Notes under the pieces: model-generated
What the model saw: only the letters and a program-made list of their open reading frames with translations
The model's database searches: none
Told to the model about the DNA's origin: nothing
Origin: Bradyrhizobium cenepequi
GTDB lineage: Bacteria > Pseudomonadota > Alphaproteobacteria > Rhizobiales > Xanthobacteraceae
DNA length: 64,000 bases
Direction of reading: 5' to 3'
Assembly: GCF_020329485.1 (NCBI RefSeq)
Contig: NZ_JAGKJI010000019.1
Location: 59,949-123,948, forward strand
Part shown: positions 15,498-23,718 of the stretch, one piece after another
Layout of the letters: each line of letters opens with the position of its first letter
Position numbering within the stretch: position 1 is the stretch's first letter
Position numbers and translations under genes: made by a program

Positions 15498-15540
15498 CGA
15501 AAAAAGTCTCAGGCCTTTCGTCTTAACTACCGGCGTCCCC
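15498..15540 (+). repeat. About 42-bp repeat, copy 2, upstream of small terminase
   Basis: Copy 2 of the repeat at 11434-11475 shares the A-run with GTCT, the word GCCTTTCGTCTTA and an ACCGGC/CCCCC end. It lies 41 bp upstream of the small terminase gene, which is the place where cos or pac sites are commonly found. Confidence 0.55.
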
Positions 15541-15581
15541 CACTTTCACACGCATCTGCAATTCAGACCCCCAGGGTAACT

Positions 15582-15947
15582 ATGTCACGACCGCGAAAAC
15601 CAGCCGCGAAAGCCCGCGTTGAAGGGCGTCACCTTGTCAACGCGGGCCGGTACAAACGCAACGAGCCCACCGCAGACGACATCGGTGATCCGCCGAAGTG
15701 GCTGACCGACCCCCAGGCCGCAGCCTGGCGTGAATTCGCTGGCGAATTGCCTTGGCTGCGCGTGAGCGACCGCTGCATCGTGGGCATTGCTTGCGTTCTG
15801 CGGGCGCGACTGGAGTCGGGCGCAGAGGTCGGGACGAAAGCTCTAAATTTGTTGCGTCTCTGTTTGTCGAGCATGGGCGCAACGCCGGCCGACGCAAGCA
15901 AGGTCGATTGGGCACCGGAAGAGCCTGGCGACGATCTGCTCGATTAA
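15582..15947 (+). CDS. Phage small terminase subunit, P27-like
   Basis: This 121-aa protein has a basic N-terminal tail (MSRPRKPAAKARVEGRH) and the helical core typical of P27-family small terminases (GDPPKWLTDPQAAAWREFAGELPWLRVSDRCIVGIACVLRARLESG, then LNLLRLCLSSMGATPADASKV). The small terminase recognises the packaging site and recruits the large subunit. No large terminase gene follows, whereas terS-terL pairing is nearly universal in phages; phage satellites often keep only terS to redirect a helper's packaging motor. The ATG at 15582 has only a weak upstream GGGTAAC. Confidence 0.8.
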   Translation: MSRPRKPAAKARVEGRHLVNAGRYKRNEPTADDIGDPPKWLTDPQAAAWREFAGELPWLRVSDRCIVGIACVLRARLESGAEVGTKALNLLRLCLSSMGATPADASKVDWAPEEPGDDLLD

Positions 15948-15989
15948 CGCCTTCGCAGGGCGCCGCTGACGGCGGAGGTGCGCGCAGCG

Positions 15990-16172
15990 CTACTGCGTGC
16001 TGAGCGACACCCCAAGAGTACTGGCTTTGGCCGCTGTCGCAGCCGGAGTTCGCTTCAGGGCCTTCGCAATTTTCGTAACACCAGCCCTTTGCTTCGCGAG
16101 TGACTTTAGAGTCTTCACATCGTCTTTCGTCCACTCACGACGAACACTCTTTTTATTCTTAGCCAAATCCAA
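15990..16172 (-). CDS. Small SANT/Myb-like helical protein (60 aa)
   Basis: MDLAKNKKSVRREWTKDDVKTLKSLAKQRAGVTKIAKALKRTPAATAAKASTLGVSLSTQ reads as a compact three-helix SANT/Myb- or HTH-like unit, with W14 and the pattern KIAKALKRTPAATAAKA. Proteins of this kind are frequent as small ORFs in Rhizobiales and are unannotated. It is convergent with the small terminase gene and is the only minus-strand gene in this plus-strand block. A DNA-binding role is inferred. Confidence 0.65.
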   Translation of the reverse strand: MDLAKNKKSVRREWTKDDVKTLKSLAKQRAGVTKIAKALKRTPAATAAKASTLGVSLSTQ

Positions 16173-16287
16173 GGTCCTTCAATGTTTGGACCGCTGTTTA
16201 GCACACCGCTCTGAGTGTGCAACCCCACGCAGAAAATGCCGCGACGTCGGATGTACGCGTAGCGGTAATCCACCAACCAGGAATCCA

Positions 16288-16446
16288 ATGACCAACCAAA
16301 CGCAGAAGGTGCGCGATTGCGCACGCACGCAGTCGCTTCGCGAAGCCATCGCGCGACTCGATGCCATGATCGCCGAGTCGAAGGAGGACGCGGCCAAGCG
16401 TGAATTTTACTTCGGAAGTTTTGAGACGTCGGAGATCTCCAAGTGA
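16288..16446 (+). CDS. Small hypothetical protein (52 aa)
   Basis: MTNQTQKVRDCARTQSLREAIARLDAMIAESKEDAAKREF... is predicted to be a charged helical or coiled-coil peptide. Its stop overlaps the GTG start of the tail-fibre-like gene, suggesting coupled translation. No Shine-Dalgarno of note. Function unknown. Confidence 0.5.
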   Translation: MTNQTQKVRDCARTQSLREAIARLDAMIAESKEDAAKREFYFGSFETSEISK

Positions 16447-18263
16447 CCGCACTCAATTCATATTCAACCGGCACCGTTTCCATTTCAGACGGCGACACCG
16501 TTATTGTCGGCAACAGCACGATCTGGAGCGCAGTCAATGCTCGGCCGGGCGACCGTATCATCATCGACGGCTCGCAGGATTTGGCGATCAAGGATGTTGT
16601 GGACTCCTCGCACTTGTCGCTGTGGTCGCCATGGACCGGCGGAAACAAGAGCGGCGTCTCCTATACCATCATTCAGGAATCGCCCCAGCGTTTTGCTGGC
16701 GCGACAGCGATGGCATCGGTGGACGCGATGACGCGCGCGCTCAATACCGACGGATTCTATTGGTTCGTTGCGCCAGATTTGACCGAGCCGGATCCTTCAT
16801 ATGGGGAAGAGGATCAATTCGCCTTTCAGGCGTCGACGAAAAAGCTCTGGCTTAAGACCGGCGGCGTGTGGGTATTTCAGGGAGTCTATAAGGGCCTCAA
16901 TCTGAGAGGTCAGTGGGACGCCGACGCCGATTATGACGTCGGCGACGCTGTCAGTCGCGATGGTTCGTCCTTTGCTGCGCTGCAGCCGAACACCAATCAG
17001 ACGCCGCCGAATGCTGCCTATTGGCAAGTGCTGGCGGCGAAGGGCGACCCTGGCACAGACGGCACGGACGGAGTAGACGGCACGGCCGCAACCGTAACGG
17101 TAGGCACCACCACGACCGGCGCTCCGGGGACGGCTGCAAACGTCACGAATTCCGGCACGTCTTTGGCGGCGGTGCTCGACTTCACCATTCCGACCGGCAA
17201 AGGATATGGCGGGTCGTCCACCACGTCACTTGCAATCGGCACCGGAAGCAAGACGTTCACCACGCAGACCGGCTTGGCCTACACCAACGGCGCCCGCGTG
17301 CGGGCCACGGCAACCGCAGGCGCGACAGGTTGGCTTGAGGGCGTCGCGACTTACAGCGGCACGACACTCACAATCACGGCCGACAAGTCCAACGGTAGCG
17401 GAACAGGAACCGCATGGAATCTAAATGCGTCAGGTGAGCCGGGAGCAGGCGATCTTTCGAGCGCAAATAATCTCTCCGATGTGGCGAGCGCGGCAACAGC
17501 ACTTGGAAATCTTGGCGCAAAATTCGGTCAATGTCGCCTGACGAAATCAGGCGCGAACCTTGTCCTGTCGCCGAGGGACGGCAACCTTCTCACGGTTAAT
17601 GGCGTCGCTTGCACGATCCCGGACGCGGGGATCTCGCTCGCGCCGACCGGACTGAGTGCTGCGACGTTCTACTATATCTATGCGAGCGCGAGCGCTGGGG
17701 CCGTCAATGCGCTTGAGGCTTCGACCAGCGCGCCCGCTGTGCAGGCAGGGACCGGCGTCAAAATCAAGACAGGCGATGCCACGCGCACGCTTGTCGGCGC
17801 GGCCTATACCGATACAGGACTGGCTTGGGCCGATACTGACGGCAAGCTGTGGGTGCTGTCTTATTTCAATCGACGCCAGAAGCGATCGAAGAAGGCGTAT
17901 TCGGCCAACCGTTCGACTAGCAGCGATACGCCGAACGAACTCAATACCGAAATCCGAACCAATTTCATCACGTGGTCGGATGAGACCGTTGGGCTCTATC
18001 TCTTGGCTCATCCGTCCGTTGCCGCTCCCTCGTTCGCTAGCAGCATCATCGCAGTTGACAGCACATCGGCCCAATTCGACCAGCCGGCGCTGCTATATCA
18101 TGCAACAGCAGGGGTCAATTCGTCGGCGTCCTACACGACTTTCGCGACCGGGCTGACGGAAGCTGCGACGCATTTTACTACGATGCTCGGCCGCGCGGTA
18201 GGCGCGGTGTCCACGGCAACTTGGGAAATTCGCACCGAACTCCAAGCCGTGGTTATGGGCTAA
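16443..18263 (+). CDS. Phage tail fibre / receptor-binding-like protein
   Basis: This 606-aa protein is low-complexity, rich in Thr, Ser, Ala and Gly. It contains a CBM5/12-like carbohydrate-binding segment (about residues 157-200, GQWDADADYDVGDAVSRDGSSFAALQPNTNQTPPNAAYW) followed by a short collagen-like stretch (KGDPGTDGTDGVDG) and a beta-rich C terminus ending in an immunoglobulin- or lectin-like region. This order is typical of tail fibres and host-recognition proteins. The start is GTG 16443 within the preceding stop. No other tail gene is present, so a fibre alone is unusual: it may alter the host range of a helper phage's tail. Confidence 0.75.
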   Translation: MTALNSYSTGTVSISDGDTVIVGNSTIWSAVNARPGDRIIIDGSQDLAIKDVVDSSHLSLWSPWTGGNKSGVSYTIIQESPQRFAGATAMASVDAMTRALNTDGFYWFVAPDLTEPDPSYGEEDQFAFQASTKKLWLKTGGVWVFQGVYKGLNLRGQWDADADYDVGDAVSRDGSSFAALQPNTNQTPPNAAYWQVLAAKGDPGTDGTDGVDGTAATVTVGTTTTGAPGTAANVTNSGTSLAAVLDFTIPTGKGYGGSSTTSLAIGTGSKTFTTQTGLAYTNGARVRATATAGATGWLEGVATYSGTTLTITADKSNGSGTGTAWNLNASGEPGAGDLSSANNLSDVASAATALGNLGAKFGQCRLTKSGANLVLSPRDGNLLTVNGVACTIPDAGISLAPTGLSAATFYYIYASASAGAVNALEASTSAPAVQAGTGVKIKTGDATRTLVGAAYTDTGLAWADTDGKLWVLSYFNRRQKRSKKAYSANRSTSSDTPNELNTEIRTNFITWSDETVGLYLLAHPSVAAPSFASSIIAVDSTSAQFDQPALLYHATAGVNSSASYTTFATGLTEAATHFTTMLGRAVGAVSTATWEIRTELQAVVMG

Positions 18264-19318
18264 ACAAAGCGACTAAAGATCGCCTTGAAACGGGGTGTAT
18301 TCTCAAGCACAGGCGCGACACGAATGGCAATCAGGAGTGCTAGCGCGCTCGACGTCAACGCGGCAACGATCGCAACGACAAAAGACGCGTCGCTGATTGC
18401 GAATGACATCGACAGGGCGAAGGCGAGGATAGGAAAATGGATCACGTACAGCGTGTACGAGAAATCCCCCGTCCTCACCAGCCACGCCGGAAAGTCGATC
18501 TCGGCCCAGTCGCGCAAGAGCAGAGCGTAGGCGATTGCTGCGCAACCCATCGACTGTACTAGAGTTCCAAGCGGGTCGTCGATGTAATTCGGAAAGCCGC
18601 GTGACATATAGCAAACGATTATTGCTGTCGTGGATACAGCGAGGAATATCCCGGGTTTCCGAGCCATAGGCAGGTTCGTGAATACTCCAAGGCACCAGAT
18701 CATTGCCAGAAACCAGAAGCGGTAGTGGTCAATTCCGGTCCACACCGCGAACGCTACCAGCACGCCGCCGATCGCTCTTGAAATTGGTGTTCGCCCGAAT
18801 GCCAACATCGCAGCGCCACCGGCCGCGATGTAAAACTTCACCTCGATGTAGAGCGTCCAAAGCGGCCCATCCACGATCGTCAGTCCATTATAGAGCAGAA
18901 GGCTTTGTGCAAGTTCACCGGGCGTGAACCAGAGGCCCGAAGCTCGAAGGGTGCCAAGCGGGCTACCGTTCGATCCTGGCAGACCGAACAGATGGACGGT
19001 CACGACAACCGCCACAACCAGCATGATGGCGAATAGGAGCGGCGGATAAAGCCGAGCGATTCGATTGAGGAAATAGTCGATAGCGTCGAAGCGGCCGTTC
19101 CGGCGGATATTGGAAGCGATACTGGCGGTGATCAGCCGGCCCGACAGTAGGAAGAAGGCCAGCACGGCAAAACGCGCGGCCCAGCCAGATGCCATCTCCG
19201 CCCACGAGCCTGCACCGTAAAGTCGCCAGGCGAAACATTGCGCCGTGTGCCCGACTAGCACGACAATCGCCGCCACGCCCCTGGCAACGTCGAATCTAAG
19301 GGTGTTTTTGTGGTCCAC
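18260..19318 (-). CDS. Acyltransferase 3 family membrane protein
   Basis: This 352-aa protein has about ten membrane helices and the family signature LRFDVARGVAAIVVLVGHTAQ with the conserved His at about residue 24, plus FFLLSGRLI and RLYPPL. Acyltransferase-3 proteins (OafA/YrhL type) transfer acyl groups, usually acetate, to extracellular sugars such as O-antigen or Nod factor. Phage-borne members modify LPS and block re-adsorption of related phages. It is convergent with the tail-fibre-like gene (4-bp overlap of ends), so fibre and receptor modification sit side by side. Substrate not predictable. Confidence 0.85.
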   Translation of the reverse strand: MDHKNTLRFDVARGVAAIVVLVGHTAQCFAWRLYGAGSWAEMASGWAARFAVLAFFLLSGRLITASIASNIRRNGRFDAIDYFLNRIARLYPPLLFAIMLVVAVVVTVHLFGLPGSNGSPLGTLRASGLWFTPGELAQSLLLYNGLTIVDGPLWTLYIEVKFYIAAGGAAMLAFGRTPISRAIGGVLVAFAVWTGIDHYRFWFLAMIWCLGVFTNLPMARKPGIFLAVSTTAIIVCYMSRGFPNYIDDPLGTLVQSMGCAAIAYALLLRDWAEIDFPAWLVRTGDFSYTLYVIHFPILAFALSMSFAISDASFVVAIVAALTSSALALLIAIRVAPVLENTPRFKAIFSRFV

Positions 19319-19319
19319 G

Positions 19320-19554
19320 AAATGCCCCGGACAAATCGTCCATACCCCTAACGGCCCAAGCTCGTTGTAAATGGCGGGCTTCCTTCAACAAAGTAGTGCT
19401 CTCCTCGGTGCACGCCTGTGCTCATCGGAGGGGTCTCCGCTTTCTTACGGAGGCAAATTTCATTCCCTCGTTACACGCTTCGGTATTTAATTGCCGCATC
19501 ACATTACCTGATCATATTTTCGAATGGCCCGGCAGGCGTGACTGCCGGGTTTTT
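19320..19554 (+). ncRNA. Possible small RNA or short ORF ending in an orphan terminator
   Basis: A strong plus-strand intrinsic terminator (19528-19554: stem CCCGGCAG / CTGCCGGG, loop of 6, then five T) has no obvious gene upstream; the neighbouring genes on both sides are on the minus strand. A 39-codon frame starting ATGGCGGGC at about 19370 exists but has no clear Shine-Dalgarno. A small RNA in this gap is a reasonable guess only. Confidence 0.3.
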
Positions 19555-19595
19555 CGCGGCGTGCCGGCTGGCCGGTGCCGGGTTGGATCGAACCA

Positions 19596-20024
19596 TTATC
19601 CCCGGTAGCCAATTATGTGCGCGACCTCCGCCAGGAGGTGGTTGACCATCATACAGGCAGTTTCGGCCTTATAGACGTCGGCAGTGCCGGCGCGTTCAGG
19701 GTATCTGAACCAAAACTCTTTGTGATAACGGCTGAGATGTTCCACGTCCTCTACGGTGCCAGGCCAAAGGCGCTCACGAAGCCCGTCGGTCATTGCTAAC
19801 AAATAAGCAAGGTCATGCGTCCGTTTACGTTCAAATTGACGCCCCTGAAATTGCAGGAGCGCCTTCAGGCCATTTTCGATGCTGAAGCCGATGAGAAGGT
19901 AAAAGGGGATTCCTATTCGGGAAATATCTTCACGTGGTGCGGATGAATGAATGCGTCGGGCGCCGTCTAGCAAGGCAACGGCATATGCTAGCTTGTCGAT
20001 ATGAATGTCAGTGTTGCCCGTCAT
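19596..20024 (-). CDS. HEPN-like helical protein
   Basis: This 142-aa all-helical protein carries HEPN-type landmarks: FSIENGLKALLQFQG, RTHDLAYLLAMT and FRYPERAG. HEPN proteins are often ribonucleases in toxin-antitoxin and abortive-infection systems, or partners of MNT nucleotidyltransferases. The classical RX4-6H catalytic motif is not evident here, so it may be a non-catalytic member. It starts 14 bp after the stop of a membrane-anchored protein gene (20039-20677), forming a two-gene minus-strand unit in the cargo region. A defence role is inferred from fold and context. Confidence 0.55.
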   Translation of the reverse strand: MTGNTDIHIDKLAYAVALLDGARRIHSSAPREDISRIGIPFYLLIGFSIENGLKALLQFQGRQFERKRTHDLAYLLAMTDGLRERLWPGTVEDVEHLSRYHKEFWFRYPERAGTADVYKAETACMMVNHLLAEVAHIIGYRG

Positions 20025-20038
20025 TTGCAGCGTCGCAA

Positions 20039-20677
20039 CTATCCCTTCTTCGGCGCCGTCAGTCCAACTTGGACAAGGTACTGCAGGAACTCTTTCCCTC
20101 GCGGCGTCGTGACAAAAAGTCCGTTCTGCTTTTCGATGAGATTTGCTTGGGTTGGGTAAGAAAGCCAGTCATCTATCGATGCTGATGAGTGAATGTTTGG
20201 ATATGTAGCTTTCGCGTTCTCAAAAATCGACTTGGCGACATTTTCGTCAGCGCCGCCAGCGTTTGCTCTGAGCAACATCTCCAGCTGCGATCCAAATATT
20301 ATCCGGTAGGTAGCTTCAAAGTCTCGTTGCAGAACTGTAACGGCAAAAGCTCGGATTAGACGCTGCTGCCTGGCTTCTGTTGTCTCGTTCACGGTGGAGA
20401 GTCTTTGGATTACTTGCTGTTCGATTTCCGCAACTGTGGCCGCAGCCGGACCGAGCGGATGGTTGGCTATTTGGTTCGGCGGTTGGGCCGACTGGGCTTG
20501 TATCTGTTGAAGATCGGTGGTCTGGCCGTCGGCGAAATCTATTGATTGGCCTCCGGCTCCAATCCTCTTCGTTCTGTTTAGAAGGCCTGATAGCGGCGCC
20601 CGAAAGATCAACATCGCGAACACCGCAACGATAACCGCGGCAAGCGGCCACATGCCATATTCAATCAGGCTGTCCAT
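20039..20677 (-). CDS. Membrane-anchored protein with C-terminal winged-helix-like region
   Basis: This 212-aa protein has one N-terminal membrane helix (about residues 8-28, MWPLAAVIVAVFAMLIF), a polar Gln-rich linker and a helical domain from about 80. The end (LIEKQNGLFVTTPRGKEFLQYLVQVG) has the shape of a winged helix. The start ATG at 20677 is preferred to an upstream in-frame codon because it places the hydrophobic segment at the N terminus. Family not recognised. It is paired with the HEPN-like gene downstream, and the pair may act together. Confidence 0.6.
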   Translation of the reverse strand: MDSLIEYGMWPLAAVIVAVFAMLIFRAPLSGLLNRTKRIGAGGQSIDFADGQTTDLQQIQAQSAQPPNQIANHPLGPAAATVAEIEQQVIQRLSTVNETTEARQQRLIRAFAVTVLQRDFEATYRIIFGSQLEMLLRANAGGADENVAKSIFENAKATYPNIHSSASIDDWLSYPTQANLIEKQNGLFVTTPRGKEFLQYLVQVGLTAPKKG

Positions 20678-20764
20678 CTGGAGTTCTCGCGATCGTTCAC
20701 CGTATGCCGCGCTCGCCGCCAAGCACGCACACGATCTGCGGACTTAGATTTCGGATAGGTCGAT

Positions 20765-21178
20765 CTATGTTGTTGGCTTGGCTGACCTCTTTGCTGCAAT
20801 CGGAGGTGCAGCGGCTCGCGCCTCCGATTGCCGCTTTTGTTCTGCAATCGCAGCCAGTTCAGCTTGTTTTGCCGTAGCTTGATCTTCCGGAACCTGGAGA
20901 TAGCCTTTCTCGGCCATGCATCCGCGGGCCACAGTATCCGCAGCGTTCGAACGATCTATCTGAGCGGCTACACCTGCGAGGCCGCCACCGCTCACCGTCA
21001 CGCCAGACAACGCTGCCTTGTTGCGTTCGCCTAGGCACGCAGTGCTGTCGAGCTCGAATTGCGTCACCAGCGCTGGATTGCCGGCGGCTCGCTGTCCATC
21101 GGCTCTCAGCCACAGCATCTTCGGCTGGGCCGCGCAGCCGCCCAGCGCAGCGCAAAGCGCCACCAAAAGTAATCTCAT
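20765..21178 (-). CDS. Small lipoprotein
   Basis: This 137-aa protein has a signal peptide ending in the lipobox LGGC (Cys15), so it should be lipid-anchored. The mature part contains two further cysteines (STACLGERN, VARGCMAEKGYLQVP) that may form a disulfide, and an Ala/Lys/Gln-rich tail. The pattern GCMAEKGY is common in short periplasmic proteins. No function known. It is part of the surface-related cargo of island 2, next to an outer-membrane protein gene. Confidence 0.75.
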   Translation of the reverse strand: MRLLLVALCAALGGCAAQPKMLWLRADGQRAAGNPALVTQFELDSTACLGERNKAALSGVTVSGGGLAGVAAQIDRSNAADTVARGCMAEKGYLQVPEDQATAKQAELAAIAEQKRQSEARAAAPPIAAKRSAKPTT

Positions 21179-21283
21179 TGATCAATGCCCCCAACCCAAA
21201 CGAGCGGGGTCTTATCACCTTGTAACCGGCGCGCGCAATCCGTCTTTCGTTCGCTTTTTTGGTAGTGCCGCCAGAAGCCAAAT

Positions 21284-21312
21284 AAAAAGCCCCAGCGTCA
21301 GCCGGGGCTTTT
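21284..21312 (-). terminator. Intrinsic terminator of the outer-membrane protein gene
   Basis: On the minus strand a stem AAGCCCC / GGGGCTT, extended by flanking A-T pairs, with a short GC-rich loop is followed by a run of T. It lies 22 bp after the stop of the gene at 21334. Confidence 0.75.
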
Positions 21313-21333
21313 GCTCAGTATGCTCAGCAAAGA

Positions 21334-22041
21334 TCAGTACTTTGCGACGACGGGCGTGCCCCAGCCAAACCGATAGTTGATACCGGCCTTGATGGTATGA
21401 ACATCAGCACCGATGCCAACGCCGCCTGGAATGACCGCGGCAACATAGTTCTCGTTGGCGTAGCTGGCGTACATGTATTCGACCTTGCCAGACCAGTTCG
21501 GCGCAAATCCGTATTCGAGACCACCACCGATCGTCCAACCCGAATGGAATTGACTTTCTGAGAGAAGCGTTACTCCCAGCGCAGATAGCGACACACGATT
21601 GTCGGCCCACGCATAGCCGCCCTTCACGTAGAACAGCGCGGCGTCGACAGCGTATCCAATTCTGCCTGTAACGCTTCCAAAGGCTCGGATTCGATCCTCG
21701 AAAGTAAGACCGAAGGCCGATTCGTTGAAGTTAATATCCGACCATGCGGCATCGACCTCGATACCGAATACTGCGAGGCTGCCGGCGCCCTGCCAGTTGT
21801 AACCGATCGTACCGCCAACAAAGCCGCCCTTGAGAGCGTCGGTATCTGCCGTCAGTCCAGCAATATCGACGCTTTGCGACCAGCCGTAGCCGCCTTGAGC
21901 ACCGATATAGAAGCCCGTCCAATTGTAGGCCGCGACGATCGGAGGAGGTGCCTTGGTGTAAGGCCGTGCAGCGAGATCGGCGGCCGACGCAGAAGAACCG
22001 ATCGCCATTGCGGCGACCGCGGTAAATAGAAACCTTTTCAT
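21334..22041 (-). CDS. Outer-membrane beta-barrel protein (Omp25/RopB-like)
   Basis: This 235-aa protein has a cleavable signal peptide (MKRFLFTAVAAMAIGSSASA), the typical spacer AADLAARPYTKAPPPIVAAYNWTGFYIGAQGGYGW and eight amphipathic strands ending KAGINYRFGWGTPVVAKY with the terminal aromatic signature. It belongs to the OmpA-like/Omp25 barrel family abundant in Bradyrhizobium and Brucella. As cargo in an integrated element it could change surface properties or mask a phage receptor. It may also simply be a captured chromosomal gene. An intrinsic terminator follows. Confidence 0.88.
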   Translation of the reverse strand: MKRFLFTAVAAMAIGSSASAADLAARPYTKAPPPIVAAYNWTGFYIGAQGGYGWSQSVDIAGLTADTDALKGGFVGGTIGYNWQGAGSLAVFGIEVDAAWSDINFNESAFGLTFEDRIRAFGSVTGRIGYAVDAALFYVKGGYAWADNRVSLSALGVTLLSESQFHSGWTIGGGLEYGFAPNWSGKVEYMYASYANENYVAAVIPGGVGIGADVHTIKAGINYRFGWGTPVVAKY

Positions 22042-22225
22042 TTCAAATCCCCTATACGCCTCAAAATGAGGCGCAATGCCCTGGCGCGAACGCCATTCAA
22101 CTCAGCGGTGCAACTCTTATAGGATTCTCGGAATATGTCTGTATCCTGAAAGCAACAGCGATCAGTGGAGTGACCAACCGTTAGGTGTGGGTGCCGTACA
22201 GCCATACCGCAACCCATGCTGCAGG

Positions 22226-22351
22226 TCACTTGATCGCCCGCCACCATTCGTCGTCCTCGGGGTCCGGCTCTTGCTTTTTCAAGGGTCGGATCGCGACAAC
22301 GAACATCGAAAAAATAATCAACACAAAAACGAGCGGTACCGCCCAGAACAT
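22226..22351 (-). CDS. Small single-TM membrane protein (41 aa)
   Basis: MFWAVPLVFVLIIFSMFVVAIRPLKKQEPDPEDDEWWRAIK has one membrane helix followed by a charged tail. The ATG at 22351 follows CTGGGA; a longer frame from TTG 22408 is possible. The size and charge pattern are compatible with a holin-like or regulatory micro-protein, but there is no lysis gene nearby to support that. Confidence 0.45.
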   Translation of the reverse strand: MFWAVPLVFVLIIFSMFVVAIRPLKKQEPDPEDDEWWRAIK

Positions 22352-22518
22352 TCCCAGCCCAACTTCCTCAGCCGGGAACCTCTTACACAACCGTTCCGGG
22401 AATTTCAACGCCGCGCGCGACTACAGATTTACCTGCGGATCAGAGGCGGGAGAGCCGTTGAGCTAAATCAAAACCGGCCGCCCCCAAATTCAATTTAGGC
22501 CACTGAGGTCGGAAATAG

Positions 22519-22544
22519 GCCAGCACCCTCGGGGGTGCTGGCCT
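22519..22544. terminator. Perfect hairpin without T-run
   Basis: GGCCAGCACC and GGTGCTGGCC form a 10-bp perfect stem around a 6-base loop, immediately 3' of the minus-strand gene that ends at 22543. No U-tract follows on either strand, so it may be a factor-dependent terminator or mRNA-stabilising hairpin. Confidence 0.5.
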
Positions 22545-22794
22545 AGTGCACGCTCCCTCTGGCTTGGGTCGTTTTCTGTTGTCGGTAGACTTGGAATTGA
22601 GCCAAGAGCCGTGGGGGATCCAACGTTTCCGCTTGCCTAACCTGCTCTCTCAGCCATTCCAACTCGGCAAGCTGTTCGAGTAGATCAGGGGCAAATTGCT
22701 CCAATAGAAATCGTCGCTCCCTAGAAATTCGGACCTTATGTCCCACTGCCGCGGCTCCTACACGCACGCAAGCATTCTGGAACTTCGTCCGCAT
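22543..22794 (-). CDS. Hypothetical small helical protein (83 aa)
   Basis: The frame MRTKFQNACVRVGAAAVGHKVRISRERRFLLEQFAPDLLEQLAELEWLREQVRQAE... is predicted to be helical with a leucine-rich coiled coil at residues 30-55. The ATG at 22794 is supported by a strong AGGGAGG 6 bases upstream. Family not recognised. Confidence 0.6.
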   Translation of the reverse strand: MRTKFQNACVRVGAAAVGHKVRISRERRFLLEQFAPDLLEQLAELEWLREQVRQAETLDPPRLLAQFQVYRQQKTTQARGSVH

Positions 22795-23220
22795 AGTCAC
22801 CCTCCCTAATATGGTTTGATTATTTCGTCACCGTGCCACAGCCAACATGAGTGGCACATGAACGCTGACTGTCCGCCGCTGAGTTCGTGGTCACGAGTAG
22901 GCCGGGAAAACGGCCCCAGTGTTGGGCCGGGGCCGCCAACCTGATTGGGCTCAGGTTTTCTTCCGGCCGGGTGCGCTTTCGTGGGGAATGCGCGGCCGGA
23001 AGCCGGGAATCGACGATCACCGACCGATTTCGTTCCTGCTTGACCGAGAGATGGTGACGGAACGCCAACGCGCCCTAACCCTCGTGGATTGCGAACCGGC
23101 CGCGGTGGCGCTGTAATCGCCCGGCTATGGGCACGAAATCGCGTGAGGTAATTTGGGCCGCTGCAGGATCATAGGGTCGCGATGGGTAGCGTCCCAACAA
23201 TCAACACGACTTGGATTGGC
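22795..23220. other. Intergenic region, no convincing gene
   Basis: About 425 bases of GC-rich sequence contain overlapping short frames on both strands with no codon pattern, start signal or similarity that I can support. Several GGCC-rich inverted words are present (about 22900-23000). I see nothing definite here. Confidence 0.5.
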
Positions 23221-23472
23221 CTACCTGCGAATCGTGGAATGCACACCGAACGGTGCGCTACCGACACTAGATGCACCAGGTAGAGGTCCGGCGTTTGTAG
23301 CGTTCCGCCACGTTGGGACTGCGTTTGTCGAGCCTACCGATGGCCAATAGTACGATCCCACCGACGGGGCGACGACTGAACCGTATCCACCGGTTCCGGC
23401 TGGTTGCGCTGCCAGCGCGGCCGTGCTCGGTAGAGCGAGTGTAGTTGCCAATACGATTGTGGCGAGTTTCAT
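23221..23472 (-). CDS. Small secreted protein
   Basis: This 83-aa protein has a clear signal peptide (MKLATIVLATTLALPSTAALA). The mature part is short and Gly/Ser/Pro-rich (GTGGYGSVVAPSVGSYYWPSVGST). An AGGAG lies 6 bases before the ATG. It resembles the many small exported proteins of Bradyrhizobium with no known role. Confidence 0.65.
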   Translation of the reverse strand: MKLATIVLATTLALPSTAALAAQPAGTGGYGSVVAPSVGSYYWPSVGSTNAVPTWRNATNAGPLPGASSVGSAPFGVHSTIRR

Positions 23473-23488
23473 GGATGTCTCCTTTTAG

Positions 23489-23695
23489 TTGTACTTCACA
23501 GGAGATGTGGGGAGTCATGGACCGCCTGGCGCGAACCTTTTCATCACGTCCTTTCAATCAAGCGCGATCGAGGCCTCGCTGAAATGCCGGTCATGCCGGA
23601 AGGGGCGCTACGCGCCGCCTGTCCACATGATCAAGCTGACTGAGACGCAGAGGATCACGCCCTACAAATGGGTGCATCCGGAGGAGGAGCGGTGA
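23489..23695 (+). CDS. Small protein with CxxC motif
   Basis: The conserved part is CRSCRKGRYAPPVHMIKLTETQRITPYKWVHPEEER, a short knuckle-like CxxC segment followed by a beta-rich end that I associate with unannotated rhizobial proteins. The start is unsure: TTG at 23489 or GTG at 23507. It overlaps nothing and is followed 23 bp later by another small gene. Confidence 0.5.
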   Translation: MYFTGDVGSHGPPGANLFITSFQSSAIEASLKCRSCRKGRYAPPVHMIKLTETQRITPYKWVHPEEER

Positions 23696-23718
23696 CGTTG
23701 CTACAGGTGAGGACGAGA

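Noticed and set aside
22919..23116. Short plus-strand frame in a gene-poor stretch
   Set aside because: No start signal or recognisable composition, and an equally long frame overlaps it on the other strand.
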